From JAMXLO01 sp963799415 (GTDB lineage Bacteria > Pseudomonadota > Alphaproteobacteria > Acetobacterales > Acetobacteraceae): a stretch of DNA of 64,000 bases. A program made the position numbers and the translations under genes. Each line of letters begins with the position of its first letter. Position 1 is the first letter of the stretch. The notes under the pieces were generated by a model, which saw only the letters and a program-made list of their open reading frames with translations, ran no database searches and was not told the DNA's origin. The DNA lies in the NCBI GenBank assembly GCA_963799415.1, contig CAWCXI010000031.1:1-64000 (forward strand), given 5' to 3'. Shown piece by piece: positions 9,731 to 18,540 of the stretch.

Positions 9731-10480
9731 TCACAGCATGACCGTCCCGCCGTCCACGGCGATCGTCTGTCCAGTGACGAAGCAGCTGCCATCGGAGATC
9801 AGCCATGCCACAGTGCCGGTCAGGTCCGTCGGCTCCAACGTCCGCTGGATCGATTGACCGGCGCGGACCACCTCCAGTCCGCGATCCAGCCGCTCGCCGA
9901 AGAATTCGGCGGTGCCCTCGGTCATCACCGCACTCGGTGCGACCGCGTTGACCCGTATGTTGTCACGCCCGAGTTCCCGCGCGAGGCCACGCGTCAGGCC
10001 GATCACCGCAGCCTTCGACGTGGTGTAGTGTAAAGCGAACGGCATGCCGTACGTCGCCGCCAGCGAGGCGATGTTGATGATCGATCCGCCGCCCGACTGA
10101 CGCATCGCCGGCACCACTGCCTTGCAGCAGTTCCAGATGCCCTTGACGTTGACCGCCATCGTCGCATCCCAATCGGCCTCGGCAATCTGGTTGAAGCGGC
10201 CGCCGCGCAGCGAACCGTACAGCGCGGCGTTGTTGATCAGCGCATCGACGCGGCCGAAGCGCTCCATCGCCAGCTCGACCATCGAATCGGCGGATGCGAT
10301 GTCGGTCACGTCCAGCGTGACGCCAACCGCGCCATTGCCGGCAGCGCTGGCGGCAACTGTGCAGTCGGTGATGTCACCGGCGACGATGCGTGCGCCGGCC
10401 TCGCCGAGGAAGCGGGCATATTCGAAGCCCAGACCGCGAGCGGCTCCTGTGATCAGCACAACCTTGTCTGCAACGCTCAT
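9731..10480 (-). CDS. SDR family NAD(P)-dependent oxidoreductase
   Basis: Short-chain dehydrogenase/reductase of 249 residues. It has the glycine-rich cofactor motif TGAARGLG, the NNAA motif, a catalytic serine in INIASLAA and the YxxxK pair in YTTSKAA. Asp after the second strand (AGDITD) suggests NAD preference. I chose ATG 10480 because GGAGG sits eight bases upstream; an ATG at 10495 would place that site inside the gene. It follows the FAD oxidoreductase on the same strand with a tiny gap, so the two probably form an operon. The substrate cannot be told from sequence. Confidence 0.88.
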   Translation of the reverse strand: MSVADKVVLITGAARGLGFEYARFLGEAGARIVAGDITDCTVAASAAGNGAVGVTLDVTDIASADSMVELAMERFGRVDALINNAALYGSLRGGRFNQIAEADWDATMAVNVKGIWNCCKAVVPAMRQSGGGSIINIASLAATYGMPFALHYTTSKAAVIGLTRGLARELGRDNIRVNAVAPSAVMTEGTAEFFGERLDRGLEVVRAGQSIQRTLEPTDLTGTVAWLISDGSCFVTGQTIAVDGGTVML

Positions 10481-10495
10481 CGCTATGTCCTCCAA

Positions 10496-11812
10496 TCAGG
10501 CAGCGCGCCCGAGCCGATACTCATCGACCATGTCGCGCACGCGATAGACCTGCACCAGCCCTCGGATCAGCGTCGGTGCGATGCGATGCCAGCCGAGTGG
10601 ACGCAGCGGCGTCAACGGAAACACCGTTGCATCGTCGCGCGCGCCGCGCACCAGCGTAGCCAGGTCGCATCCCATCATGGTCGCCGCCGCGATGCCGCGA
10701 CCGTTGTATCCGAGACCGGCATACAACCCTGGCGCAAGCTCGTGCAGGCGCGGGAAATGTTCGGTGGTCATTGCGACCCAGCCGGTCCACGCCTGTTGCC
10801 ATTTGACGTTGCCAAGCTGCGGGAACATCCGCCGGATGCGCGCATCGACGCGGCCCCAGTCGGCTCGCGGCTCGGCGCCGAAGCTCGGGCCGTGCGCGCT
10901 GCCGTGGAGCCGACCATCGGGCAGCATGCGCACGCCGGAATACAGCAGTCGCGTGTCGGTCAGCGACTGGCGCTCCGGCAGGATGGTGTGACGGACGTTG
11001 TCGGACAGCGGTTCGGTGACGAACCCATGGCCACGCATCGGAATGATGCTTTCGCGCAGCCCGGGCCATAGATCGCCGGTATAGGCGTTGGTCGCGATCA
11101 CCACGTTGTCCGCGGTCAGTCCGGCATTGCCGGCATCGATCGCCCAGCGGCCGTCGCGCCGCCACAGCGCGCGCACTGGCGTTTGTGTATACAGCGTTGC
11201 GCCGGCCCGGGCGGCCGCGTGCGCCAGGCCGCGCGCATAGGCGAATGGGTTGATGTTGCCGCCGCGGCGATCGAGCGATGCCGCCGAATAGAGCGATGAA
11301 CCGATGGCCTCAGCGCAGCGCTCGCCCTCCAACATCTCGACCGGTGCGCCGCGTTGCTGCCAGTACTGCGTGCGGCGCTCCAGGTCACGCCGTCCGCTCT
11401 GCGAATGCGCGGCGAAGATCAGACCCGAGCGCATCGCCCAACACTCGATGCCGTGCCGCAAGATCAGTTCGAACACCAGGTCAGGGCCGGCGGCAACGGC
11501 ATCGACAATGCGCTGGCCACGTTCCGCTCCATAGTGACGCAGAATAGCCTCGTGTCCAGGCTTCAGGTACGGCACCACCTGGCCGAACGCGCGTCCCGAT
11601 GCGCCCCAGCCGATCTCCTTCGCTTCCACCACAGCGACGTCGATGCCTGCTCCGGCAAGATGCAGCGCGGTGGACAATCCGGTGAAGCCGGCGCCAATGA
11701 CGGCAGCTGCGACGTGACGCTGTTCTTCCAGCTTCCGCGTCGGCGGTGAAGGCGGTGCTGCGCGGACATACACATCGGGTGGGCCCGCTCGGTCAGACAA
11801 TGGCGAGTGCAT
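10496..11812 (-). CDS. FAD-dependent amine/amino-acid oxidase (DAO family)
   Basis: 438 residues. The N-terminal dinucleotide-binding motif VIGAGFTGLSTALHLAGAG and the GWGASGRAFGQV segment place it in the DAO family, closest in style to gamma-glutamylputrescine oxidases (PuuB/OrdL type); GLGYNGRGIAAATMMG near the C-terminus is the second FAD contact. It would oxidise an amine or amino acid. The start at ATG 11812 puts the fold about 30 residues from the N-terminus; the frame is open further upstream but would run into the divergent gene. The partner SDR lies immediately downstream. Substrate is unknown. Confidence 0.85.
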   Translation of the reverse strand: MHSPLSDRAGPPDVYVRAAPPSPPTRKLEEQRHVAAAVIGAGFTGLSTALHLAGAGIDVAVVEAKEIGWGASGRAFGQVVPYLKPGHEAILRHYGAERGQRIVDAVAAGPDLVFELILRHGIECWAMRSGLIFAAHSQSGRRDLERRTQYWQQRGAPVEMLEGERCAEAIGSSLYSAASLDRRGGNINPFAYARGLAHAAARAGATLYTQTPVRALWRRDGRWAIDAGNAGLTADNVVIATNAYTGDLWPGLRESIIPMRGHGFVTEPLSDNVRHTILPERQSLTDTRLLYSGVRMLPDGRLHGSAHGPSFGAEPRADWGRVDARIRRMFPQLGNVKWQQAWTGWVAMTTEHFPRLHELAPGLYAGLGYNGRGIAAATMMGCDLATLVRGARDDATVFPLTPLRPLGWHRIAPTLIRGLVQVYRVRDMVDEYRLGRAA

Positions 11813-11915
11813 GCAACTGACGATGCAGCTTTCGCAACCGGCGGTAAATCCCTTGCCATTCGAGGCCGCGCTGAACGACACTTGTGTAGACCAAACGAAT
11901 CGAGGCCTTAGATAC

Positions 11916-12743
11916 ATGCTCCAGATCGCCGAGGCGGTCTTTTCCTGTGGACTGTTCCTGATCGCTGGAATCGCCGGCCTGGTTCTCCGGGGCTATCTTC
12001 CGGAGCGGCACCGCGATCGCGACACTCTTGACTTCGTGCGGTTGGCGGTCGGTGCGCTGGTTACCTTCCTCGCCATCGTGCTCGGCCTGCTGACGGCCTC
12101 CTCAAAGTCGCATTTTGACAATGTCGCCAACAGCTATCGCCATTTGGCATCCCAGATTGTGCTGCTCGACGACGGATTGCGAGAAATCGGCAGCGAGGCC
12201 GAGCCGATCCGCGCCGAGGTGCGCGGGTACCTGGCCGCCGTCATCTTCAGCACATGGCCGGACGAACCCGCGCCATCCGGCGATTTCTTGCGCGGCCTGC
12301 CGCCCGGACAGTCAGAAAGCAGCGTGCTCTCAACGCTGCTGCGCCACGTAGATGAACAGGTCCATGGACTGCAGCCGACGACTCCAGCGCAGGACAGGCT
12401 GCTCCCAGCCGTGGGGCAGCAATTCGACGCCTTCATCAACGCGCGTTGGGTCGTGATCGAAACCGAGCACCCGACCATACCAGATCTGTTCTACGCTCTG
12501 ATGCTGTTTTGGACCGCGTTGATGTTTGTCGGCTTCGGGCTGTGCGCGCCGCGCAATGCGGTGGTCGCCGTGACGGTGCTGATCTGCGCGGTTTCGCTTG
12601 CCTCGGTAATCTACGTGATCCTGGAGTTGGACGATCCTGCCGGCGGGCTGATCGCCATTTCGAGCACCCCACTGCGCGACGCGCTGACCGATCTCGACCG
12701 CAGGCCGTCCGTCGAGTTAGGGTCGCGCGACGTCCAGAAATGA
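11916..12743 (+). CDS. DUF4239 (bestrophin-like) membrane protein
   Basis: 275 residues from ATG 11916. Two N-terminal membrane segments (AEAVFSCGLFLIAGIAGLVL and VGALVTFLAIVLGLLTAS), a soluble central helical part and two C-terminal segments (LFYALMLFWTALMFVGFGL, VAVTVLICAVSLASVIYVIL), the layout of the DUF4239/bestrophin-like family of unknown function. A longer frame from 11811 exists but adds a tail without features and would overlap the divergent oxidase start. A paralogue lies at 50918-51724. Confidence 0.75.
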   Translation: MLQIAEAVFSCGLFLIAGIAGLVLRGYLPERHRDRDTLDFVRLAVGALVTFLAIVLGLLTASSKSHFDNVANSYRHLASQIVLLDDGLREIGSEAEPIRAEVRGYLAAVIFSTWPDEPAPSGDFLRGLPPGQSESSVLSTLLRHVDEQVHGLQPTTPAQDRLLPAVGQQFDAFINARWVVIETEHPTIPDLFYALMLFWTALMFVGFGLCAPRNAVVAVTVLICAVSLASVIYVILELDDPAGGLIAISSTPLRDALTDLDRRPSVELGSRDVQK

Positions 12744-12753
12744 GGTTCGTGCG

Positions 12754-13809
12754 ATGGCGCCCAATGCGAAGCGCGTGTTCTATGTGAAGTATCTGTCGGG
12801 GCCGGTCTTCGGCCAGATTTTGGCAAAGCGGCCCGACATTCAGCTCGACAAGCTGGAGAACGAGACGCCGGACGCATTGGCCGAGCCTGTCCTGTCGCAG
12901 GCGCACGCGTATCAGATCGGCGCGTCGCGTCAGGTGATCGGCAAGCATCTTCAGGTGACCGATGCGTTGCTGGCGCGCACACCCAATCTGGTCGCGGTGT
13001 CGTCGAACGGCGCCGGCTACGACACGATCGATGTGGACGCCTGCACACGGCAGGGCATCATCGTGGTGAACCAGTCGGGCGGCAACAAGGAGGCGGTGGC
13101 CGAGCACGCGCTGGCGATGCTGCTGACGCTGTCGAAGCGGATCATCGAGGTGGATCGCCGCATGCGCCGCGCGCCTGACATTCCACGCAACGAGTACATC
13201 GGCACCGAGCTGCTCGACAAGACGATCGGCATCATCGGCATCGGCAATGTCGGTGGCCGGCTGGCGGAGCTGTGCAAAGGCCTGTTCCGCATGCGCGTGC
13301 TCGCCTACGACCCGTATTTGTCCGCCGCGCAGATTGCCGCGAAGGGGGCGGAAAAGGTCGAGAAGCTGGACGACATGCTGCGCCAGGCCGATTACGTGTC
13401 GGTGAACGCGCCCTACACGCGCGAGACGAAGAACATCATGGGTGCGCGCGAATTCGGGCTGATGCAGAAGCATGCCTATTTCGTCACCACCGCGCGTGGC
13501 GGCATCCACGACGAGGACGCGCTGGCCGCGGCGTTGGCAGCAAAGCAGATCGCCGGGGCCGGGCTGGATGTGTGGGAGGACGAACCGCCGGCGCATGACC
13601 ACAAGCTGATGGCGTTCGACAACGTGCTGGTCAGTCCGCACACTGCGGGCGCGACGGTGGAGTCACGCGACAACATGGCGCGGTTCGCCGCCGAGCAGTT
13701 GATCGACATACTCGACGGCAAGCGCCCGCCGCGGCTGATCAATCCGGAAGTGTGGCCCGAGTATTGCGAGCGGTTCGAACGGATACTGGGCGTGCGGCCG
13801 CAGGGCTGA
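12754..13809 (+). CDS. D-isomer specific 2-hydroxyacid dehydrogenase
   Basis: 351 residues of the phosphoglycerate/hydroxyacid dehydrogenase family. The NAD-binding motif GIIGIGNVGGRLAELC is near residue 153, followed by the catalytic Arg in TTARGG, a Glu in DVWEDEPP and His in VSPHTAG. The N-terminal substrate domain is slightly long. It would interconvert a 2-hydroxy acid and a 2-keto acid; the substrate is unknown. It starts 10 bases after the DUF4239 gene, so co-transcription is likely, and ends before an inverted repeat facing the convergent TcuA-like gene. Confidence 0.87.
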   Translation: MAPNAKRVFYVKYLSGPVFGQILAKRPDIQLDKLENETPDALAEPVLSQAHAYQIGASRQVIGKHLQVTDALLARTPNLVAVSSNGAGYDTIDVDACTRQGIIVVNQSGGNKEAVAEHALAMLLTLSKRIIEVDRRMRRAPDIPRNEYIGTELLDKTIGIIGIGNVGGRLAELCKGLFRMRVLAYDPYLSAAQIAAKGAEKVEKLDDMLRQADYVSVNAPYTRETKNIMGAREFGLMQKHAYFVTTARGGIHDEDALAAALAAKQIAGAGLDVWEDEPPAHDHKLMAFDNVLVSPHTAGATVESRDNMARFAAEQLIDILDGKRPPRLINPEVWPEYCERFERILGVRPQG

Positions 13810-13839
13810 CGGGCTGAACGTCCGGCGGCGAAGCGCATA

Positions 13840-13940
13840 CCCCCTCTCCCCTTGCGGGAGAGGGTTGGGGTGAGGGGTCGTTGCGATCTGCCGGCTGGTG
13901 CGACCCCTCTCCCCATCCTCTCCCGCAAGGGGAGAGGGGG
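13840..13940. repeat. Inverted pair of G/C-rich intergenic repeats
   Basis: Two related units (13840-13880 and 13901-13940) in opposite orientation can pair over most of their length, forming a long hairpin between two convergent genes. It could act as a bidirectional terminator or mRNA-end stabiliser. Related single units lie near 9661 and 49450. Confidence 0.75.
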
Positions 13941-13962
13941 CTCAGTTCTGGCCAGCTTAACG

Positions 13963-15453
13963 CTAACCCTTCGCGTGTCGCCCGGCCGAGCCGCCGGCGA
14001 TCCGCCCGAACACCGAGCCTGACATCAGCCCCGCACCGCCCAGATAGTTCTGGTAGAACACGCCGCCCACCAACTCGCCACCGGCGAACAGGCCTGGGAT
14101 TACGCGGCCGGTCGTGTCCTCCACCTCACCATCCGTGGTGATCTTCAACCCGCCGAAGCTGAACGTGATACCACACGTCACCGCATAGCCGTGGAACGGC
14201 GGTTCGTCGATCGGCAGCGCCCAGTTCGACTTGGACGGCGTGATGCCCAAGGTGGCCTTGCCGTCGAGGATCGCGGGATTGAACTCGCCCGGCTGGCACG
14301 CAGCATTGAATTCGCGCACCGTCTTCACCAAACCCTCAGGGCTGATCTCCAGCTTCTGCGCCAGCTCCTCCAGCGTGTTCGCCTCCGCCTTGGTCACCTG
14401 GCGGATGCGGTACTCGTCGCGCGTCAGGTGGTTCGTCTTGTTGTCGAAGATCTGCACCGCCATCCGCTGCGGCTGCTTCATCACCTCGCGGCCGTACTTC
14501 GCATACGTATGGTTGCGGAAGTCGGCGCCCTCATCGACGAAGCGCTCGCCATTGGCGTTGACGATGATGCCGATCGGATAGGAGTGCTTCTGATAGTTGT
14601 CGAGCACCACGCGATCGCCGAACGGTGGTGCGCTCAGGTCCCACTGCACCGCATGGCAGGTTGACCAGCCGCCGAACGCCGCGGCACCAATCTCCAGCGC
14701 CGCCTTGATTCCGTCGCCGGTGTTGTGCCGCGTGCCGCGCACGCGCGCCATCTCCCAGCCGGGGCCGTAGTAACGCACGCGCATCTCTGGATCGGCCTCG
14801 AAGCCGCCGCACGCCAGCACCACCGACGTCGCGCTGATGTCCTCATAGCCGTCGGGGCCGAACACGGTGACGCCGGTGACCTCGCCCTTGCGGTTCTGGA
14901 TCAGCTTGCGCAGGCCAGTATTGTAGCGGACGGTGATGCCGTAACGTTCGGCGGATCTGAACAGGAAGTCCACGAGGCCCCAGCCGCCGCCGACCGCCTC
15001 TACCGCCATGCCGCCGAAGAAGTGTTGGATGCCGTTCACCAGATACGACTGGCGCTTGAACATCGGTATCCAGCGCACGCCCTTTTCGCGCATCCACACC
15101 ACGGTCTCGCGCGAGCGGTTCACCAGCAGGTCGGCGAGTTCCGGCTCCGACAGATCCTCGGTGACCTTCATCAGGTCGTCCATGTAGATCTCCGCCGTGA
15201 ACGGCGGGACGTACATCTGCTTTGCCTCCGCGTCCGACAGATCGATCAGCACGTCGCGGCGCAGATCGTCCACGCCGTTGTGCACGAAGCGGAAGCCGCC
15301 GGCGGTGAAGGTGGAGTTGCCGCCGCGCTCCTCCTCGCTGGCCTTCTCCAGCACCAGCACCTTGGCGCCCTTCTCCTGGGCCGCGAGGGCGGCGCACAGC
15401 GCGGCGTTGCCCGCGCCAACCACGATCACGTCATACCGGCCGGCATCAGCCAT
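13963..15453 (-). CDS. tcuA: FAD-dependent tricarballylate dehydrogenase-like flavoprotein
   Basis: 496 residues of the fumarate reductase/succinate dehydrogenase flavoprotein superfamily. It has VIVVGAGNAALCAALAAQE at the N-terminus, the GGNSTFTAGGFRF segment typical of TcuA, and a C-terminal GLFAGGELVGGVFYQNYLGG stretch. TcuA oxidises tricarballylate to cis-aconitate in Salmonella, working with the TcuB electron carrier; no tcuB is visible here, so the true substrate is uncertain. It is divergent from the TPP-enzyme pair starting at 15550, with 96 bases between. The superfamily is certain; the TcuA name is likely but not proven. Confidence 0.8.
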   Translation of the reverse strand: MADAGRYDVIVVGAGNAALCAALAAQEKGAKVLVLEKASEEERGGNSTFTAGGFRFVHNGVDDLRRDVLIDLSDAEAKQMYVPPFTAEIYMDDLMKVTEDLSEPELADLLVNRSRETVVWMREKGVRWIPMFKRQSYLVNGIQHFFGGMAVEAVGGGWGLVDFLFRSAERYGITVRYNTGLRKLIQNRKGEVTGVTVFGPDGYEDISATSVVLACGGFEADPEMRVRYYGPGWEMARVRGTRHNTGDGIKAALEIGAAAFGGWSTCHAVQWDLSAPPFGDRVVLDNYQKHSYPIGIIVNANGERFVDEGADFRNHTYAKYGREVMKQPQRMAVQIFDNKTNHLTRDEYRIRQVTKAEANTLEELAQKLEISPEGLVKTVREFNAACQPGEFNPAILDGKATLGITPSKSNWALPIDEPPFHGYAVTCGITFSFGGLKITTDGEVEDTTGRVIPGLFAGGELVGGVFYQNYLGGAGLMSGSVFGRIAGGSAGRHAKG

Positions 15454-15549
15454 CGGGGCCTCCTGATCCTTCGACGCGTCTCATTACGAACGGTTGCTGC
15501 CCGGCGCAAGGCGTCGCACAGTCCGGCCGCCGGACGGGAGAGACTGCCG

Positions 15550-16080
15550 ATGGACGAGGAAACCCAGGACGCGTGGCACGAGATCGTGCGCGACGTGCTG
15601 AAGCGGCATCAGGTCAAGCTGGTGACCTACGTGCCGGACAACGTGCTGCGCCCGCTGATCGATGCGGTGCACGAGGATCCGTTCTTCACCGCGTTCTCCT
15701 GCGCCCGCGAGGAAGAGGCGGTGGGCATCGTCTCCGGCGCCTGGATGGGCGGCCTGCGTGGCATCGTGATGATGCAGACCTCAGGCTTCGCGACGCTGCC
15801 CAACGCGATCGCCTCGCTCGCCGTGCCGTTCCAGATCCCGGTGCTGATGCTGGTGTCCGAGCGCGGCACGCTGGGCGAATTCAACATTGGCCAATCGCTG
15901 GTGGCCCGTACCATGCGGCCGGTGCTGCAGGCGCTCGCGGTCGAGCACCACACCATGACGCGCCTCGACGAGGTGGAGTTCATCCTCGATCGCAGCATCA
16001 CCCAGGCGGTCGCCACGCAGGCGCCGTGTGTGTTCATCCTCTCGCCGCTGTTGACTGGCGGCAAGGTCTTCGCGAAGTGA
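15550..16080 (+). CDS. TPP-binding decarboxylase, alpha (PYR) subunit
   Basis: 176 residues matching the N-terminal pyrimidine-binding half of thiamine-diphosphate decarboxylases, split as in sulfopyruvate decarboxylase ComD or phosphonopyruvate decarboxylase. The catalytic glutamate is in CAREEEAVGIVSGAW. The beta subunit follows after an 8-base gap. The two would form an oligomer with the active site at the interface and decarboxylate a 2-keto acid. Start ATG 15550 has GGGAGA about ten bases upstream. The frame is open far upstream but that part overlaps the divergent gene and is not coding. Confidence 0.85.
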   Translation: MDEETQDAWHEIVRDVLKRHQVKLVTYVPDNVLRPLIDAVHEDPFFTAFSCAREEEAVGIVSGAWMGGLRGIVMMQTSGFATLPNAIASLAVPFQIPVLMLVSERGTLGEFNIGQSLVARTMRPVLQALAVEHHTMTRLDEVEFILDRSITQAVATQAPCVFILSPLLTGGKVFAK

Positions 16081-16088
16081 GCGGCGCC

Positions 16089-16703
16089 ATGTCATTTGCA
16101 GCAAACCATCCGGCGAACCGCGACCAGGTGAAGGTGATGAACCGGTTCGACATCACGAAGCGCATGGTGGCGCGCCTCAAGCACGACGAGGCAGTGATCG
16201 GCGGCATCGGCTACACCAATTTCGATTTGTGGGCCGCAGGGCGGCGGCCGCAGAATTTTTACATGCTCGGCAGCATGGGGCTGGCGGTGCCGATCGCGCT
16301 GGGCGTGGCGCTGGCGCAGCCGCAGCGAAAGGTGATCGCGCTGGAGGGTGACGGCTCGATCCTGATGCAGGTGGGCTCGCTCGCGACGGTCGCCGCCCGG
16401 AAGCAGAAGAACCTGGCGATCGTGATCATGGACAACGGCACGTATCAGATCACCGGTGGGCAGCTCACCTCGACCGAACTTGGCGCCGACATCGTCGCGA
16501 TGGCGCGCGGTGCGGGCATCTCGCAGAGCGCGTGGGCGGCGGACGAAGACGCGTTCGAGGAGCTGATCGATCTGTCCCTGCGTGAGGACGGCCCCTGGCT
16601 GATCGGCTGCCGCATCGACAAGGAGAAGCCCGCCGATACCACGGAGCGCGATCCTCCGCGCATCCGCGAGCAGTTCATGCGCGGGTTGGGCGTGAAACAC
16701 TAG
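16089..16703 (+). CDS. TPP-binding decarboxylase, beta (PP) subunit
   Basis: 204 residues forming the C-terminal diphosphate-binding half of a split TPP decarboxylase (ComE-like). The motif GDGSILMQVGSLATVAARKQKNLAIVIMDN is cut here to its key parts: GDGS and the DN about 30 residues later bind Mg and TPP. MLGSMGLAVPIALGVAL is also typical. It is translated right after the alpha subunit. With the TcuA-like dehydrogenase divergent from it, the pair may belong to a tricarboxylate or sulfo/phosphono-acid pathway, but the substrate cannot be fixed from sequence. Confidence 0.85.
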   Translation: MSFAANHPANRDQVKVMNRFDITKRMVARLKHDEAVIGGIGYTNFDLWAAGRRPQNFYMLGSMGLAVPIALGVALAQPQRKVIALEGDGSILMQVGSLATVAARKQKNLAIVIMDNGTYQITGGQLTSTELGADIVAMARGAGISQSAWAADEDAFEELIDLSLREDGPWLIGCRIDKEKPADTTERDPPRIREQFMRGLGVKH

Positions 16704-16727
16704 CGTTCAGCTATTGCTGGGACATTG

Positions 16728-16761
16728 TCATTGCGAGAAGCGCAGCGACGAAGCAATCTCG
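16728..16761. repeat. Dispersed repeat unit (attgcgag...gacgaagcaatc type)
   Basis: A 34-bp unit that also occurs at 33991-34016 and twice, as an inverted pair, at 61307-61395. It lies in the gap between the TPP pair and the convergent DUF5996 gene. Confidence 0.7.
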
Positions 16762-16804
16762 ATCGTGAGTACGCGCGAGTCGAATTGGACACTGGCAGTG
16801 CACG

Positions 16805-17716
16805 CTACGGCGCATTAACCCGTTCCAGCGCGGTACGATCCCAGTGCGCCAGATCGGCCGCCGCCGCATACGTGCTTTGCAGGAACTCCAGCAGACAATC
16901 ATCCGGCGAGGCAGCCTCGCGAACCGTGTCATATGGCAGGATGAATTGACCCAGCTCCTGATCGTACGCCGCGCCGCCCGGGCGCACCGTCGCATCAGCA
17001 AATCCCGCCGGTTCGGGGGCGGCGTAGCTATAGAACGCCGCCTTGCCGTATCCGCCATTGCCTGGCCAAAAGCCGCAGCTGCTGACCTCGTGCGAGTAGG
17101 CCTCTTGCATCACCCAAGCACCGACATTGGGCGAGTTGCTCGTCAGCTTTGGTGCAGCGCGCCCTGAAAACCGCGTGACCGCTAGATCGAAGCTCCCCCA
17201 GAAGAAATGCACCGGGCTGACCTTGCCGAGGAACCGCGAGCGGAAGTTCGTGCAGATGCGGTCGGCGTGAACCAGGGCGCGCCAGAACCGCTGGGCATAT
17301 TCCGCGTCGTACGACGCGTGCACGTGATCTTGCTCGAACGGTACGGCCTCAGGAATCTCCACCGGCATCGTCCAGATCCGCGTTTCAAGATCCAGCGTCC
17401 GCAGTCGCCCCATGACCTCGGCATGGAAATCCGCAACGCTGCGCGGGGCCAGCGCAACCTTCTCGGTGGCGCCGTCGGTGGTCTGGATGATCAGCGCGTG
17501 GTCAATGAAATCGAAGTCGAGCTGAAACCCGCGCAATCCATATGGAATAATCGAAGTGGTGAGTCCGCGGCTCGTCACGTAGAGCGGCACCTGCCACCAG
17601 TGATTGATCAACGGCGCATGGGCGAGGCGGATTTTCCCGACAACCTGTGTCCAAAGATGCAACGTGGCGCAGGTATCCGCCCACTCGGCCAATGGAAGTT
17701 CAGGCCAGTCGCTCAT
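16805..17716 (-). CDS. DUF5996 family protein
   Basis: 303 residues. The opening WPELPLAEWADTCATLHLWTQVVGKIRLA, of which WPELP and TLHLWTQ are the most typical pieces, followed by NHWWQVPLYVTSRGL and a C-terminal FILPYDTV segment, are characteristic of the DUF5996 family. Its function is unknown. No membrane segment or signal peptide is seen. It lies 15 bases downstream of the Rieske gene on the same strand, so the two are probably co-transcribed. Confidence 0.85.
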   Translation of the reverse strand: MSDWPELPLAEWADTCATLHLWTQVVGKIRLAHAPLINHWWQVPLYVTSRGLTTSIIPYGLRGFQLDFDFIDHALIIQTTDGATEKVALAPRSVADFHAEVMGRLRTLDLETRIWTMPVEIPEAVPFEQDHVHASYDAEYAQRFWRALVHADRICTNFRSRFLGKVSPVHFFWGSFDLAVTRFSGRAAPKLTSNSPNVGAWVMQEAYSHEVSSCGFWPGNGGYGKAAFYSYAAPEPAGFADATVRPGGAAYDQELGQFILPYDTVREAASPDDCLLEFLQSTYAAAADLAHWDRTALERVNAP

Positions 17717-17731
17717 CCGCGCATCCGTTGT

Positions 17732-18145
17732 CTATACATCAACCACCACATACTGCTGCTCCACCGAGACCGGCACGGTCTCCGCCACATACGGCCCCTG
17801 CACAACACGCTGACCCTCGGCCACCTCCACCGGATAGCTGCGCACCTGGATACGTTCCGGCTCACAGTACGACTGCCCAGTGCGCACATCGAACTCCCAG
17901 CCATGCCACGGGCAGCGGATGATCTCGCCCTTGCGCGAATACCTGTATTGCCCCGGCTCATCGGATTCGATCAGCCCGGTCAGAATGCCCTCACACATCG
18001 GGCCGCCCTGGTGCGGACAGCGGTTGAACAGGCCGAAGAACTCGCCGCCCAGATTGAACACCGCGATCGAACGGCCACGTACCGTCACCAGCTTCCGGCT
18101 GCCCGGCGGAATCTCGGCAACCGTCGCGACCACGTGCTTGCTCAT
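17732..18145 (-). CDS. Rieske 2Fe-2S ferredoxin-like protein
   Basis: 137 residues forming a single Rieske domain. The cluster ligands are in CPHQGG and CPWHGWEF (Cys-x-His and Cys-x2-His), about 45 residues apart. It is a stand-alone soluble Rieske protein, of the type that acts as ferredoxin partner of an oxygenase, rather than a bc1 subunit, because no membrane anchor is present. No oxygenase alpha subunit lies next to it; the one at 36460 has its own Rieske domain. Confidence 0.9.
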   Translation of the reverse strand: MSKHVVATVAEIPPGSRKLVTVRGRSIAVFNLGGEFFGLFNRCPHQGGPMCEGILTGLIESDEPGQYRYSRKGEIIRCPWHGWEFDVRTGQSYCEPERIQVRSYPVEVAEGQRVVQGPYVAETVPVSVEQQYVVVDV

Positions 18146-18351
18146 GCAATCTCGTCCCGTCTGCTGGCATCGATCAGCGCCGGACGCTACATCCCGCTGC
18201 CTGTTGCCGCAACGGCGGATGCAGTGCCTTAACTTAGAATGGCCATGCGTCCGAAAAGCTGGAGAAACATCGCTATGCGAGGGGTGGCCTGGCTGCCTTG
18301 GCAGCGGGCCAGCGCGCAGGCATCACCTCAGCGCGGCTGTCGGGAAGCTTC

Positions 18352-18540
18352 TCAGTCCCTCGGCCGCCCGATCGGATAATAGGCGCTGTAGCCCTTCGAG
18401 CGGTCCCGCCGGATGTACCCTACCTGAACGAGCCGCTTGCACGCGTCATCCACGTCGGTGCCGATCGCCTTGCGCAGTTGCTCCCGGGTGATACCGGGGC
18501 GTTCGCGCACCAACGCGTCCACTTCATGGGCAATTGCCAT
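18352..18540 (-). CDS. Small winged-helix DNA-binding-like protein
   Basis: 62 residues from ATG 18540: helical MAIAHEVDALVRERPGI, then TREQLRKAIGTDVDDACKRL as a probable helix-turn-helix and VGYIRRDRSKGYSAYYPI as a beta wing. It looks like a small winged-helix regulator of unknown target. The upstream side is cut by the truncated IS701-type element beginning about 60 bases away, so its original promoter may be lost. Confidence 0.6.
   Translation of the reverse strand: MAIAHEVDALVRERPGITREQLRKAIGTDVDDACKRLVQVGYIRRDRSKGYSAYYPIGRPRD

Noticed and set aside
9523..11830. 16-bp match between the tagH start (9525-9540, minus) and 11811-11826 (plus)
   Set aside because: One or so such 16-bp match is expected by chance in 64 kb on both strands.
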